A stretch of 64,000 nt of DNA from BOG-932 sp965276835 (GCA_965276835.1 OZ255631.1:2976001-3040000), one strand, 5' to 3'; counted from the stretch's first letter, positions 35,549 to 45,128 are shown. Notes: a model not told the origin generated them from the sequence alone. Numbers and translations: made by a program.

Positions 35549-36642
35549 TTGCCGGCCTTGCCACGCAAGTCGAGGGTAATCTCGAACCGCTCATTGCCCG
35601 GCTTATCGGCGCGTGTGACCGCGGCGCTGAACCGCGGGTTGGAAAAGACGTCGGACTTGTCGAGCCGCTCGATAAGATCGGATGCGGAGGGTGCCAGCCC
35701 GGCTATTTGCACCTTGCCGTTGCGCAGTTCGAAGCCGAAGAGCCAGACATCGTCTGGGAGCAGATGCGTCAATTCCCGTAAGACTTCCAACGGGCCGGCC
35801 TGGGCTTGTGCTTCCTGCAATAGTTTCCCCTCTGCCTGGCTGCGCTCCAGTTGGCCGCGCAGCTTTTCAGTTGCCTGCGAAGCTTTTCGGGTCTTCGTAA
35901 GTTCTAGCGACAGGTGTTCGAGGCGCGTGTCCAGCCGTCCGAAGGCCAGTGTGAGATTCAAGAGGAGGAGTAGCGCAATCGCCGCACCGGCAAGAAGGCG
36001 AGGCCGCCGCCAGAACCGACCACCACCCGACGGCGATGCGCCCGGCAGCAGGTTGTACTCGGAAGCGTTCCCGGCAGCGTTGAGCACGGCAATGGATTTG
36101 GGACGTATGCCGAATCGACCGCAGAATGTCAGGATGTCGTCGATGGTTCCGCGCTTGGCGGCAACAAGCGCAACCCGGATACGTCCGGCTTCGGGATCGC
36201 GCTCGCGCACCAAGACATCGAACACGGCATTGTCGGCCGTCAACGGCGTTTGCCGGTCGAGATCGAGGCCGACGACATCGCGAAGCCGTGTCTCGGCGGC
36301 GCGCGGCAGATCGAGTTCGCGCCGAAGCACGAGGGTATTCGCCAATCGGACATGGACGTTCGGCCGTATCGCGGTTTGAAGGAGCCGTTCCATTTCCCAA
36401 ACATTTTGGCCACCGTCGGCAACAGCGAACCGGCCCCGCTCTTCCCATCCGGTTTCGGTCGGCTGAAAGACCACCGCCTCGGTCGGGCCGACATGAATGA
36501 AGATCTCCGGCCGCTGCGGTCGAAACCTGCGACGCAGCGACAAGGGAACCGCCGCCAGCAACTCGCCTGTCCACCATTTCCAGCCACGGGAAAACGCTTG
36601 GCCGATCAGCGGCAGTGTGATCTGCGTATCCAGCGCGCTCAT
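35545..36642 (-). CDS. gspL: Type II secretion system GspL (with PilN-like region)
   Basis: A 365-residue protein. The cytoplasmic actin-like domain (EIFIHVGPTEAVVFQPTETG...LLQTAIRPNVHVRLANTLVL) binds GspE in the family. A single membrane helix lies near 215-232 (LLAGAAIALLLLLNLTLAFG). A coiled coil and a PilN-like periplasmic domain (DDVWLFGFELRNGKVQIAGL) complete it. It overlaps gspM and gspJ by four bases. It appears intact. Confidence 0.87.
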   Translation of the reverse strand: MSALDTQITLPLIGQAFSRGWKWWTGELLAAVPLSLRRRFRPQRPEIFIHVGPTEAVVFQPTETGWEERGRFAVADGGQNVWEMERLLQTAIRPNVHVRLANTLVLRRELDLPRAAETRLRDVVGLDLDRQTPLTADNAVFDVLVRERDPEAGRIRVALVAAKRGTIDDILTFCGRFGIRPKSIAVLNAAGNASEYNLLPGASPSGGGRFWRRPRLLAGAAIALLLLLNLTLAFGRLDTRLEHLSLELTKTRKASQATEKLRGQLERSQAEGKLLQEAQAQAGPLEVLRELTHLLPDDVWLFGFELRNGKVQIAGLAPSASDLIERLDKSDVFSNPRFSAAVTRADKPGNERFEITLDLRGKAGK

Positions 36643-37316
36643 TCGGGGCGCCCCCTACAGGTGCGCGTGATCGGCTCGTAGATGCAGCGCACGTCAACCG
36701 ATATGTCGGGGTGAACGACAAGCTCCGGCCACACGCGGCGATCGCCGGGCGGAAATACGACACGCAGTCGGATCAGATCGGGAAGACGGGCGCGGTCGCT
36801 CCAACGATCGGACCATTTTGAAACAGCGGCCCCCAATTGCGGGCCGTAATAGGCAAACTCGACCGATGCAACGTCGTGCAGCAATGTAGAGCGGGCTGAA
36901 CCGGCGCCGTTATCCGACGCCCGCCAAACAACGTCGAGGGTATCATTCGGCGACGTCTCCAGACTGTAATGCAGATTTGTTCCAGGCCCCAACTGCGCGG
37001 GTGGGGGCGCCAGAAAACTGATGCTGCGTGGTTCGCCGTCGAACGCAACATGCGGCTTGTCGCGATCGTTGTTCTGCCACTCCGGATAGGTCACCGCGAG
37101 CTGCCGCCGAATAAGATTCTGCGCCGTCGCAATCGAATCCGACTGGTCGCTCATGCTTTCTTCGCGGTCCCAGACACGCGCTCCGAATTTCAGGCCGCCG
37201 AGCATAACCAGGGCAACGAGCGACAGCACCGTCAACGCGACAAGCAGCTCCAGAAGGGTGAAGCCGTATTCCCCATTTGGCTGTTGGCCTGTGGATCGCC
37301 GGAGGGTGTCAGCCAT
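36639..37316 (-). CDS. gspJ: Type II secretion system minor pseudopilin GspJ
   Basis: A 225-residue protein with a prepilin leader cleaved before the Phe of YGFTLLELLVALTVLSLVAL. A hydrophobic helix and a periplasmic domain follow, containing SDQSDSIATAQNLIRRQLAV, the usual GspJ continuation. It should form the pseudopilus tip with GspI and GspK. The prepilin peptidase GspO is not encoded in this window. Its start overlaps the gspI stop by eight bases. Confidence 0.87.
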   Translation of the reverse strand: MADTLRRSTGQQPNGEYGFTLLELLVALTVLSLVALVMLGGLKFGARVWDREESMSDQSDSIATAQNLIRRQLAVTYPEWQNNDRDKPHVAFDGEPRSISFLAPPPAQLGPGTNLHYSLETSPNDTLDVVWRASDNGAGSARSTLLHDVASVEFAYYGPQLGAAVSKWSDRWSDRARLPDLIRLRVVFPPGDRRVWPELVVHPDISVDVRCIYEPITRTCRGRPE

Positions 37317-37722
37317 TGGCGTTGCGACCGAGGAGTCTGATCGTCTTGACGCTCAGCGCCCGCATCCCGTGCTTCGCCGGCCATCGCACGGTCAGCGTAA
37401 CAAGCTTCGGAACCACGAGCGGGCTTGTATATTGAAATTGGTAAGGCGCGATCTCGACGTGCCAGGTAAAACCGTTATCGAAACGGCCATCGGTCTTGCC
37501 GTCGACCAGCGGGATTTCACTCCCGACGGTTGCCAGTTTCGACCGCGCCAGTGCGCTCGCGGTTTTTTGATCCGCCAGGATTATCTGCCGGTCGAGCGTG
37601 CCCGAGAAGACCGGCACAAGCACGCCGAGCGAGATGGCCAGGATCGACAGAGCGACCAGTACCTCCAGCAGAGTAAAGCCTGCCGCGCGCCCACCGCGAG
37701 TAGCGTCGCGCCTAGTCACCAA
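37309..37722 (-). CDS. gspI: Type II secretion system minor pseudopilin GspI
   Basis: A 137-residue protein with the prepilin motif RAAGFTLLEVLVALSILAIS and a short C-terminal domain (LVTLTVRWPAKHGMRALSVK). Length and spacing between gspH and gspJ are normal for GspI, which nucleates the pseudopilus tip. The start overlaps gspH by 11 bases. Confidence 0.85.
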   Translation of the reverse strand: MVTRRDATRGGRAAGFTLLEVLVALSILAISLGVLVPVFSGTLDRQIILADQKTASALARSKLATVGSEIPLVDGKTDGRFDNGFTWHVEIAPYQFQYTSPLVVPKLVTLTVRWPAKHGMRALSVKTIRLLGRNANG

Positions 37723-38161
37723 CCGAAATCCTGCCGGTCAGCCAATCGACGGCAACCTGGATTCGATCATCGCCGTTCGAGAAGACCAGCGTGCCGCCCG
37801 ACGAACTGCCGTCCGGCAAGAAACGCACTATCGGCGCGGATCCGTCCTGCTTTTCCTGAAAGGACTGGAGCTTGACCGTCTGGCCGAACGGCAACGGGTA
37901 GGTGCGTCCAACAGAGACATAATCCTTGCCCGTCGGGTCTACGCTCAGGATCGCCGGCTCATCGCTTTTGCGTGCCGCCGCGCGTGTTTCACGGAGCGCC
38001 ACAGACATCCGCACCGCGCTTGCCTTGAGCCGCGCATGTGCCACCGTATCCAGCAGTCGCGGCGCCACGACAGCCATCATCAGACCGGCCACCGTCATGG
38101 TCACCAGCAGCTCCAGCAGCGTGAAGCCGCGCTCACCAGTTGACAATGGTCGGGGTCTCAT
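37712..38161 (-). CDS. gspH: Type II secretion system minor pseudopilin GspH
   Basis: About 149 residues from MRPRPLSTGERGFTLLELLV. The start at 38161 is preferred over one 87 bases earlier because the prepilin leader should be short. The periplasmic domain has RETRAAARKSDEPAILSVDP and a Gly/Ser-rich turn (LPDGSSSGGTLVFSNGDDRI) typical of GspH. It overlaps the gspG end by about 29 bases. Confidence 0.82.
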   Translation of the reverse strand: MRPRPLSTGERGFTLLELLVTMTVAGLMMAVVAPRLLDTVAHARLKASAVRMSVALRETRAAARKSDEPAILSVDPTGKDYVSVGRTYPLPFGQTVKLQSFQEKQDGSAPIVRFLPDGSSSGGTLVFSNGDDRIQVAVDWLTGRISVGD

Positions 38162-38591
38162 CCGGCGAACCGGCAGTTTTCTGGTCACCGTATGAGAAGA
38201 CATCGACGTCGCCGTGCTGACCGGGGCTGACATAATGGTACGGGACACCCCACGGGTCGATCAGCCCCTTGGCCTTCTGCAGATATGGACCATGCCAGTT
38301 GGGTGCGTTGTCGGGCTGGGTCACCAGCGCCTGCAGGCCTTCCTGCTCCGTCGGATACCGCGCCATGTCGACATGGAAGAGATCGAGCGCCGCCGCGAGG
38401 TTGTCGACCTGAAGCTGCGCCGTGGTGAGGCGCGACGAGTTGATATATTTGATTACCTGCGGCGCGACGATCGCCGCGAGCAGCGACAGAATGGTCAGCG
38501 TCACAAGCAGTTCGAGCAGGGTGAAGCCGGCCTGCCGGCGTTTCCCGGGACGCTGAACTTCGGTTGCGCAACGCGAATCTGAAACCGTCAT
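38133..38591 (-). CDS. gspG: Type II secretion system major pseudopilin GspG
   Basis: A 152-residue protein with a leader of about 22 residues before RQAGFTLLELLVTLTILSLL. The GspG-typical body follows: LDLFHVDMARYPTEQEGLQA and KAKGLIDPWGVPYHYVSPG with the calcium-loop region near GQHGDVDVFSYG. It forms the pseudopilus shaft. It overlaps gspF by four bases. Sequence conservation is strong and it looks functional. Confidence 0.92.
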   Translation of the reverse strand: MTVSDSRCATEVQRPGKRRQAGFTLLELLVTLTILSLLAAIVAPQVIKYINSSRLTTAQLQVDNLAAALDLFHVDMARYPTEQEGLQALVTQPDNAPNWHGPYLQKAKGLIDPWGVPYHYVSPGQHGDVDVFSYGDQKTAGSPDETPTIVNW

Positions 38592-39811
38592 TTGAGAGTT
38601 GCCAAATCGTTGAGGCTGAGAACCGCGACCAGGATCGAAGCGATGATGCCGGCGATGAGAACCCCAAGCCCGATCGTGACCACCGGCACCAGGATCGCGA
38701 GCGCCCGCTGGATCAATCGCTCGACATCCTGCTCCAAGATTCCGGCGAGGCGCGCCAGCATGTCGCCCAGTCGCGCGGTTTCTTCGCCGACCTTGATCAG
38801 GTGTAGGGCGGTTTGCGGAAACAGGCCGGTCTGCTCGAGAGGCGCGGCCAGACCCTCGCCCTCCTTTAGGCTGGTGCCGACCCGCTCGATTGCCTGAGAC
38901 CAGGCCATATTATGAAAGCCGCGATGGGTAATGCCGAGCGCCAGCGGCAGCGGTATGCCGTTCTCGATCAAGGTGCCGAGCGTTCGCGCAAAGCGCGCAA
39001 CTTCGATCTTGCTGATTAGCAGGCCCAGCAGCGGCAACTTTAGAACCTGCGTATCGAGTCTGACGCGATAGACCGGGTTCCGCAGAAGGCGGCGCACCAG
39101 GACGACCGCGCCGACCGCGATCAGCAAGCCCGGGAACCAGTAGGCGCTCACGAAATCGCCCAAGCCCATCACAATCTGCGTCGGCAACGGCAGCTTCGCA
39201 CCCGCATCGTCGAACAGCGGTTTGAACTCCGGGAGGACCACGGTCAGGATGACGGTCAACGACAGGCCGGCAACGATCAGCAGCATCATCGGATAGAGCA
39301 GCGCACCGGTCAGCGATTCGCGCAAGGCCGCGCCTCGCAACAGCATCTCGGCAGCGCGGCCGAGGCTCGTTTCCAGACTGCCGCCCGCCTCCCCCGCTTC
39401 GATCAAGGTCGTAATGCTGGCTGGGAATAATGTCGGATAGGCCGCGGTCGCCTCAGCCAGGGTTGCGCCGCGCCGCACGTTCGCCAGAATGCCGTTAAGT
39501 GCAGGTTTGAGCCGCGGCGTGGCAGTCTCGCCCGCCAGCAGTTCAAGCGCACGATCGAGCGCCAAGCCCGCCTGCAGCAAAACCGCCAGCTCCTCCAACG
39601 CGCGCCCAAGCTGCCGCGCTGGGACACGGACCGACAATCGCCGCTTGAATACCGAACGCAGGCGGCCGGCATTCGGCGCCTCGGAGGTTTCGATGGGCAG
39701 GAAACCCCTGGCCTGAAGATCGGCGATTGCGGCAAAGCGATTCAACGCCTCGACCGACCCGGTCTCGATCCGACCGGACACTCCGACAGCCTTGTAGCGG
39801 AAATTCGGCAT
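38588..39811 (-). CDS. gspF: Type II secretion system platform protein GspF
   Basis: A 407-residue inner-membrane protein with two GspF domains: residues about 60-190 (VPARQLGRALEELAVLLQAG; LVEAGEAGG-like region LIEAGEAGGSLETSL) and about 270-390 (EVARFARTLGTLIENGIPLP; LHLIKVGEETARLGDMLARL). Three membrane segments lie near 170, 220 and 380. The start shares one base with the gspE stop (TGATG), so translation is coupled. Confidence 0.92.
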   Translation of the reverse strand: MPNFRYKAVGVSGRIETGSVEALNRFAAIADLQARGFLPIETSEAPNAGRLRSVFKRRLSVRVPARQLGRALEELAVLLQAGLALDRALELLAGETATPRLKPALNGILANVRRGATLAEATAAYPTLFPASITTLIEAGEAGGSLETSLGRAAEMLLRGAALRESLTGALLYPMMLLIVAGLSLTVILTVVLPEFKPLFDDAGAKLPLPTQIVMGLGDFVSAYWFPGLLIAVGAVVLVRRLLRNPVYRVRLDTQVLKLPLLGLLISKIEVARFARTLGTLIENGIPLPLALGITHRGFHNMAWSQAIERVGTSLKEGEGLAAPLEQTGLFPQTALHLIKVGEETARLGDMLARLAGILEQDVERLIQRALAILVPVVTIGLGVLIAGIIASILVAVLSLNDLATLK

Positions 39812-41496
39812 CAGGCTTCCCGCGTGACCCGGATTACCTCGTCAAGCGTGGTGATCCCAGCCCTGGCTTTCCTGAGTCCGTCGACAAACATCGTCCGCAT
39901 GCCTTCGGCGACAGCTGCGCGCTGAATTTCGAGCGCTTCGGCGCGGGCCAGGACCAGCTCACGGATTCTGTCGGTCATCGGCAGCAATTCGGTGATGGTC
40001 GTGCGCCCCTGGAAGCCGGTGCCGCGGCAGGACGAGCAGCCGCCCGGTTGGAACAGATGCAACGCTTCGCCCACAGCGGTCGTCACGCCGTACCCACGCA
40101 GCAATTCAGCGCTGGGTTCATACGGTTCCCGGCAATGTGGGCAAAGCGTTCGCACCAGTCGCTGAGCCAGAACCGCGTTGACTGTCGACGTGATCAGGTA
40201 ATTCTCGACTCCCATATCGAGCAGACGGGTCACAGCGCTGGCCGCATCGTTGGTGTGGAGGGTCGATAGGATCATGTGCCCGGTCAGCGATGCCTGGACC
40301 GCGATCTCCGCCGTCTCGAGATCGCGAATCTCACCGACCATAATCACATCGGGATCCTGGCGCAGGAACGCCCTGAGCGCGCTGGCGAACGTCATCCCGA
40401 TCTGCGGTTTCACCTGGGTCTGGTTGATGCCCTCGAGCTGATATTCGATCGGGTCCTCAATGGTCAGGATCTTGAGCTCCTGTCGATCGAGCGCGTTCAA
40501 AGACGTATAGAGCGTCGTCGTCTTGCCGCTGCCGGTCGGCCCAGTGACCAGCAGAATGCCATGCGGGCGTTTGAGCAGCGGCAAATATGCGTCCAGCACA
40601 TCGTCGTCAAACCCCAGCGCCTGGAAGTCTAGCCGCAGGCTGCCGCGATCCAGGATGCGCAGCACGACGCTTTCGCCATGCAGTGTCGGCATCGTCGACA
40701 CGCGAAAATCGATCTCTTGCCCACGAACGGCAAAGCGGATGCGGCCGTCCTGGGCCAAGCGGCGTTCAGCGATGTTGAGCTTCGCCATGATCTTGATGCG
40801 CGAGGTCAGACGGGTGGACACACGTTCCGGCAACACTTCGCTGTCCTGCAGAACGCCGTCGATCCGAAACCGGACCCGCAGACTGCGCTCCGCCGGTTCG
40901 AAATGGATGTCGGAGGCGCGTGCCTCGACCGCCCGGGCGATGACGCTGTTGACCAGCCGGATGACCGGCGCGTCGCTCGACATGTCCTGCAAGCGCTCGA
41001 CATCGTCGTGCGCGCTCGCGTCAGGGCCCGCGGCGGCGGGCGCGGCGTCGATCGCATGCAGGCGCTCCAACGCGTCTTCGATCTCGCTCGGCGAGGATAC
41101 GCGCGGAATCACAGCCCGGCCGGTCGCGAAGGCAATAGCCTCCAACGCATAGGCATCGAGCGGATCGGCCATCGCCACGACGACATCGCCCTCGCTCGCC
41201 GCCATCGGCAGCACACGAAAATGCGCCAGAAACCTCTGGCTGAGTTGATCCGTCAGAACGGGCTGTTCGGGAAAATCGGCGGCGCCGGCGACCGGTAGAC
41301 CCAGCGCCTGCGATATGGTTTCGACCAACTCGCGCTCGCCGATAAGGCCGAGCCGCGTGAGCACGGGTACGAGCGCCTCGCCACGCTCCCGCGCCAGCAC
41401 TACGGCGCGTGACAGCGCATCGGGGGACAGCCGCCCGGCTGAGACCAGTATCTCACCGACGGAGGCGGCGCCGAGGGGGCGCGCGAGAACGTTCAT
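39811..41496 (-). CDS. gspE: Type II secretion system ATPase GspE
   Basis: A 561-residue secretion ATPase. The N-terminal MshEN-like domain (LDAYALEAIAFATGRAVIPR) precedes the catalytic core with Walker A GPTGSGKTTTLYTS, an Asp box (TIEDPIEYQLEGINQTQV), Walker B DPDVIMVGEIRDLETA and a His box (STLHTNDAASAVTRLLDMG). A tetracysteine zinc module (CPHCREPYEP...CSSCRG) follows. It is the first gene of the leftward operon; the 240 bases upstream contain its promoter and face gspK. It appears intact. Confidence 0.94.
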   Translation of the reverse strand: MNVLARPLGAASVGEILVSAGRLSPDALSRAVVLARERGEALVPVLTRLGLIGERELVETISQALGLPVAGAADFPEQPVLTDQLSQRFLAHFRVLPMAASEGDVVVAMADPLDAYALEAIAFATGRAVIPRVSSPSEIEDALERLHAIDAAPAAAGPDASAHDDVERLQDMSSDAPVIRLVNSVIARAVEARASDIHFEPAERSLRVRFRIDGVLQDSEVLPERVSTRLTSRIKIMAKLNIAERRLAQDGRIRFAVRGQEIDFRVSTMPTLHGESVVLRILDRGSLRLDFQALGFDDDVLDAYLPLLKRPHGILLVTGPTGSGKTTTLYTSLNALDRQELKILTIEDPIEYQLEGINQTQVKPQIGMTFASALRAFLRQDPDVIMVGEIRDLETAEIAVQASLTGHMILSTLHTNDAASAVTRLLDMGVENYLITSTVNAVLAQRLVRTLCPHCREPYEPSAELLRGYGVTTAVGEALHLFQPGGCSSCRGTGFQGRTTITELLPMTDRIRELVLARAEALEIQRAAVAEGMRTMFVDGLRKARAGITTLDEVIRVTREA

Positions 41497-41737
41497 CGCG
41501 GCGGTCGCACCGGGCGGAACGCGGCGACACGGATCAAAGCTGCACCCCCCACATCAACGTTCCGTTCTTTCGCTCTCATCCGGCCCATGTTCCTTAACGG
41601 AACCAAGTCGATAGAGCTTACCAGTCGCGCTTGCCGGGTCAAAGACGATCTTTCCAAAAAGCTGAGAAATACGACCCGCTGTTTTTTCAGGCAGAGAGTG
41701 TTTGCGCTCGTTTTCCCGCCTGATCATAGTGACAGCC

Positions 41738-42520
41738 ATGATCAACCTTTCGGCCGCACCACAAAACCGGCAATCCGGCATTGCCCTGGTTGCCGTGCTC
41801 TGGACGATGGTGTTGCTCGGCATGCTGGCGGCGGCGCTGGTCGCGATGTCCCGCTCGGATGCGCGCAACGCGACATTGGACCAAGAGAGGCTTCAGGCGG
41901 ACGAGACCCTGCAAGCTGCGATCGATATTGCCCTCGTCGCCCTCTCCGACCCGGCGCAGCATTGGCCGGTCGATGGGACGGCGCGGACGATCACGTTCAA
42001 TGGCGTCCCGGTGACGGTCGGCATCACCGCGGAAAGCGGCAAGATCGATCTGAACGGCGGCAGTGCGGAGCTGATCGGCGGCCTTTTGACTGTTGCCGGA
42101 GACGGTCCCGGCGCGGCCGACGCACTGTCCCAAGCCATCGTCGAGCACCGCCAATCCTCACCATTTAACAATCTGGCCGAACTGCTCCAAATGCCGGGAA
42201 TGACCCCGGACCTGTTCGACCGCATCGCACCCAGCCTGACGCTCTATTCCGGCTCCAGCTCCGTCGACCCGAAACTGGCGCCGATGGATGTGCTGATGGC
42301 CATCCCCGGCAACACCCGGGCCGACGCAGAGGCAGAGATGGCGCGGCGTGCGTCGGCTGATCAGACGGGTGATGGCGCGCCCAGCACGGTGACAACGGGG
42401 CAGGCTTTTTCGATTGAGGGAAAGCTGACGGGAACGGGTTCGTTGCACGCTTCGGGCGGCGAGGTAATCCGCCTGACGGGAAATTCTGTCAGGCCGGTGT
42501 TTGTTTTGGAGAAGCATTAG
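41738..42520 (+). CDS. gspK: Type II secretion system minor pseudopilin GspK
   Basis: About 260 residues from MINLSAAPQNRQSGIALVAV. The prepilin leader ends before the Gly/Ile of SGIALVAVLWTMVLLGMLAA. The helical body carries VEHRQSSPFNNLAELLQMPG and a second helix-hairpin region (LAPMDVLMAIPGNTRADAEA), the GspK alpha-domain. It is shorter than enterobacterial GspK (about 320 aa) and lies divergently from gspE rather than inside the operon, where it is normally next to gspJ. It caps the pseudopilus. Confidence 0.85.
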   Translation: MINLSAAPQNRQSGIALVAVLWTMVLLGMLAAALVAMSRSDARNATLDQERLQADETLQAAIDIALVALSDPAQHWPVDGTARTITFNGVPVTVGITAESGKIDLNGGSAELIGGLLTVAGDGPGAADALSQAIVEHRQSSPFNNLAELLQMPGMTPDLFDRIAPSLTLYSGSSSVDPKLAPMDVLMAIPGNTRADAEAEMARRASADQTGDGAPSTVTTGQAFSIEGKLTGTGSLHASGGEVIRLTGNSVRPVFVLEKH

Positions 42521-42669
42521 CTGGCTTAAATCTCAAATGGGTGTCGCTGGTTTAGCGCTAACCCTCGTCCAGCATAAAACTACCAGCTTTACCGAATGGG
42601 AATTCCTGGCTGGCTTTGGATCGTTACGGGCGCACTGTTACTTGCTGAACTGGCTGGAGGAGGCAGGAC

Positions 42670-43486
42670 GGCTCTGTCAGTCCAAAATTGTCGAGGCGAA
42701 TCTGCTGGGGTAAGCTTCGGGATGAAAAACCCGTTCCGCTACTTCGACAGTTCACCCGAGGTGATCCGCCTTGTGGTCTTGATGTACGTCAAATGCCCGA
42801 TGTCTCTGCGCAATGTTGAAGACCTGCTCGCCGAACGCGGCATCGAAATCTGCCACGAAACGGTGCGTTTATGGTGGAACCGACTCGGCCCGATGTTTGC
42901 TGCGGAGATCCGGCGCAAACGCGTCGACCAGATGCGGGCGCGCACGCATTGGCGTTGGCACCTCGACGGGGTCTACGTCAAGATAAACGGTGAGCTTCAC
43001 TACCTTTGGCGGGCCATTGACCACGAGGGTGAAGTGCTTGAGTTCTTTGCCAGCAAGACCCGGGACAAGGCCGCGGCGCTCAAGTTTATCAAGGCTGCGA
43101 TGAAGCGGCACGGCAATCCGAAAGCTGTCGTCACCGATAGATTGCGGTCGTACACGGCGGCCATGACCGAGATCGGCAATGCCAAAAAGCAGCAGATCGG
43201 GCGGTGGATCAATTACCGGGCTGAAAACTCACACCAACCACTCAGGCGAAGAGATCGCGCGATGCTCAGATTTAGGAGGATGAAGACACTCCAGAAATTC
43301 GCCTAAGTTCACGGCAGCATCCACAAGCACTTCAACCAGGAAAATACCTCACCGATCGACAGACATAAAAGGCGAACCACTCAGCCGCAATGGCCGAGTG
43401 GAAATCTCTCGTCGCTTGAGGCTAGAGTCCCCCGCCCCAATTCCGCCAAAACGGAAGCAAGTTGCCGCTGGACTGACACTACCGTG
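42670..43486 (+). mobile_element. IS6-family insertion sequence (defective)
   Basis: The left end has GGCTCTGTCAGTCC at 42670-42683. The right end has GGACTGACACTACCG at about 43470-43484, whose complement shares TGTCAGTCC with the left. An IS6 transposase frame lies between. The size of about 0.82 kb is normal for IS6. The 150 bases between gspK and the left end hold no gene. Confidence 0.7.
42722..43306 (+). pseudogene. IS6-family transposase with C-terminal nonsense codon
   Basis: From MKNPFRYFDSSPEVIRLVVL the protein shows the IS6 HTH (SLRNVEDLLAERGIEICHET), and DDE residues in HWRWHLDGVYVKINGE, VVTDRLRSYTAAM and AENSHQPLRRRDRAMLRFRR. TAA at 43304-43306 stops it after LQKFA. The frame continues with VHGSIHKHFNQENTSPIDRH, the normal IS6 end. 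One substitution (Ser to stop) would explain the loss. The DDE core is complete, so residual activity is possible. Confidence 0.85.
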
Positions 43487-43583
43487 CTGGGGGCTTCTTT
43501 GGTTTTTTGGAAGGCATCCGTAAATCACGAAGCTTTCAGGCCCGACTTCGAATCTCGGCTCCTCAACATCAGGATAGGCGAAT

Positions 43584-44063
43584 ATGAAGAAGCGAGAGGT
43601 GACGCGCTTCGGCCTTGCTGTGGCTCGACTCACGGTAATCCTATCTGCGATAGGCTGGGCAATTCTGCCGAAATATGTCCTTTGTGAGTGGCATCAGACG
43701 TGTCACGAGGATTATGATGAACGCGCGGAAGCGACAAAAGCAATCTACGCTTCTGATCAGTCAATAGGTAAAGGTAAACTCATGCCATTGTGGGGACGGT
43801 TTTTATTAGCTACCGCTGGTATCGCTCTGCTTGGATTTGCTGGTATCTATGGCTTACATAAGCCCATCATGTCATCTACACCGGATACCGCAACCGGTCG
43901 AACAGCATATCTGGCGATTCCAGCCGGACGGTTTCAAAGGGGCTTCAGCGGATATGTGACAACCTTCGAAAGCACTACCTATCCATTGGCAGAAGATGCT
44001 CTTCCAGTAGGGATAATTCTTATAGTGTTCGCGGTTGCAAAATATCCAATGGAGAAACGGTAG
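43584..44063 (+). CDS. Unknown membrane protein, possible orphan immunity gene
   Basis: A 159-residue protein with three membrane segments: near 10-30 (LAVARLTVILSAIGWAILPK), 70-90 (FLLATAGIALLGFAGIYGLH) and 140-155 (ALPVGIILIVFAVAKYP). A Cys pair (LCEWHQTCHED) follows the first. It is AT-rich like the putative immunity genes of the island and sits between two IS copies. I do not recognise a family. An orphan immunity role is a guess from style and place. Confidence 0.5.
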   Translation: MKKREVTRFGLAVARLTVILSAIGWAILPKYVLCEWHQTCHEDYDERAEATKAIYASDQSIGKGKLMPLWGRFLLATAGIALLGFAGIYGLHKPIMSSTPDTATGRTAYLAIPAGRFQRGFSGYVTTFESTTYPLAEDALPVGIILIVFAVAKYPMEKR

Positions 44064-44221
44064 AGCATATAAGCTGAGGGAGGGCTATTTTTGCTTTTAA
44101 TACATTTACGGTCGGGTTATATAAAATGATTTTTTTAAATAAGCTTCAATTTCTCAGAGGCTTTTAGAAAAAAGGTTGTGTGAAGGGTTTGGCGTGATTC
44201 ACACTGTTGATGTGGACGCCT

Positions 44222-45128
44222 GAGAGGCTGTTTGGAAAATGGAGCTTGTGGGTATCGCGGGCTTGTAGTTTGTGATTCAAGCTGTGGATGTGGACAGACC
44301 AGAGCCGTGGCCGGATGGCCAAGATCGCGAAGAAGGCCAAGCGTTATCCGTCTGACCTGACGGACGAGGAGTGGGAACAGATCGCGCCGCCGATGCCCAA
44401 GCCTGGGCGCCGGGGGCGACCTCGTGATGTTGATTTCCGGGAAGTGAGCAACGCGGTACGCTACCTTGTGCGCTCGGGGTGCGGTTGGCGGATGCTGCCG
44501 ATCCATTTTGGTGCCTGGGAGACGGTCTGTGGCTGGTTCGGGGAACCGGCGCGGCGGTTGCTGTTCCAGACCATCCACGACGTGGCGCTGATGCTGGATC
44601 GTGAGCGGAGCGGACGCGAGGCGAGCCCAACGACGGGGTAATCGACAGCCAATCGGTCAAAGCCTCGCAAGCAGAAGCAGGGGGTTACGATGCCGGCAAG
44701 AAGATCGTCCGCCGCAAACGCCATATTGCCGTCGATACCGATGGGCGGCTCTTGATGGTCGATCTGACGCATGCCGACATCTCCTACAGCGCCGGAGCTC
44801 GGGCCGTTCTGGACGGTATCCGCAAGCGCTGGCCCTGGGTAAAGCATCTGTTCGCCGACGGCGCTTGCGACCGCCTCAAACTCATGGACAAGGCCGCTTA
44901 TCTCGACTTCGTGGTCGAGATCGTCCGTCGATCCGTTGACCATAAGGGCTTCGAGGTGCTGCCCCGGCGCTGGGTCGTCGAGCGCACTTTCGGCTGGAGA
45001 CCAGATGGCGACGCCTCGTGCGCGATTACGAGAAACGCATCGACGTCTCTCACTCCATGATTCTCGTCGCCATGGGAGGCATCCTCATCCGCCGAAACGC
45101 TCATCCCTGATTGTCAAAACAGGCTCTC
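44222..45128 (+). mobile_element. IS5-family insertion sequence
   Basis: The left end reads GAGAGGCTGTTTGGAAAA from 44222. The complement of the right end, at about 45115-45128, reads GAGAGCCTGTTTTG. One transposase gene, broken by two frameshifts, fills the 0.9-kb interior. It is inserted just behind the stop codon of the gene at 45180. The 150 AT-rich bases before it (44064-44221) hold no gene. Confidence 0.8.
44315..45110 (+). pseudogene. IS5-family transposase, frameshifted
   Basis: The product begins MAKIAKKAKRYPSDLTDEEW and includes VSNAVRYLVRSGCGWRMLPI. At GGGG (about 44635-44638) a -1 shift is needed to continue with VIDSQSVKASQAEAGGYDAG and VDLTHADISYSAGARAVLDG. A second shift is needed near 44998 (FGW then TRWRRLVRDYEKRI-like). 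The end RRNAHP with stop at 45110 is normal. Some IS5 subgroups use programmed frameshifting for the first step, but the second shift points to decay. Confidence 0.8.

Noticed and set aside
35051..36379. Rightward 442-codon frame opposite gspM and gspL
   Set aside because: Antisense to two genes with clear T2SS features and four-base overlaps; Ser/Arg-rich translation.
44635..44641. Programmed frameshift in the IS5 transposase
   Set aside because: A -1 shift at GGGG is conceivable, but a second frameshift near 44998 makes simple decay the more likely explanation.
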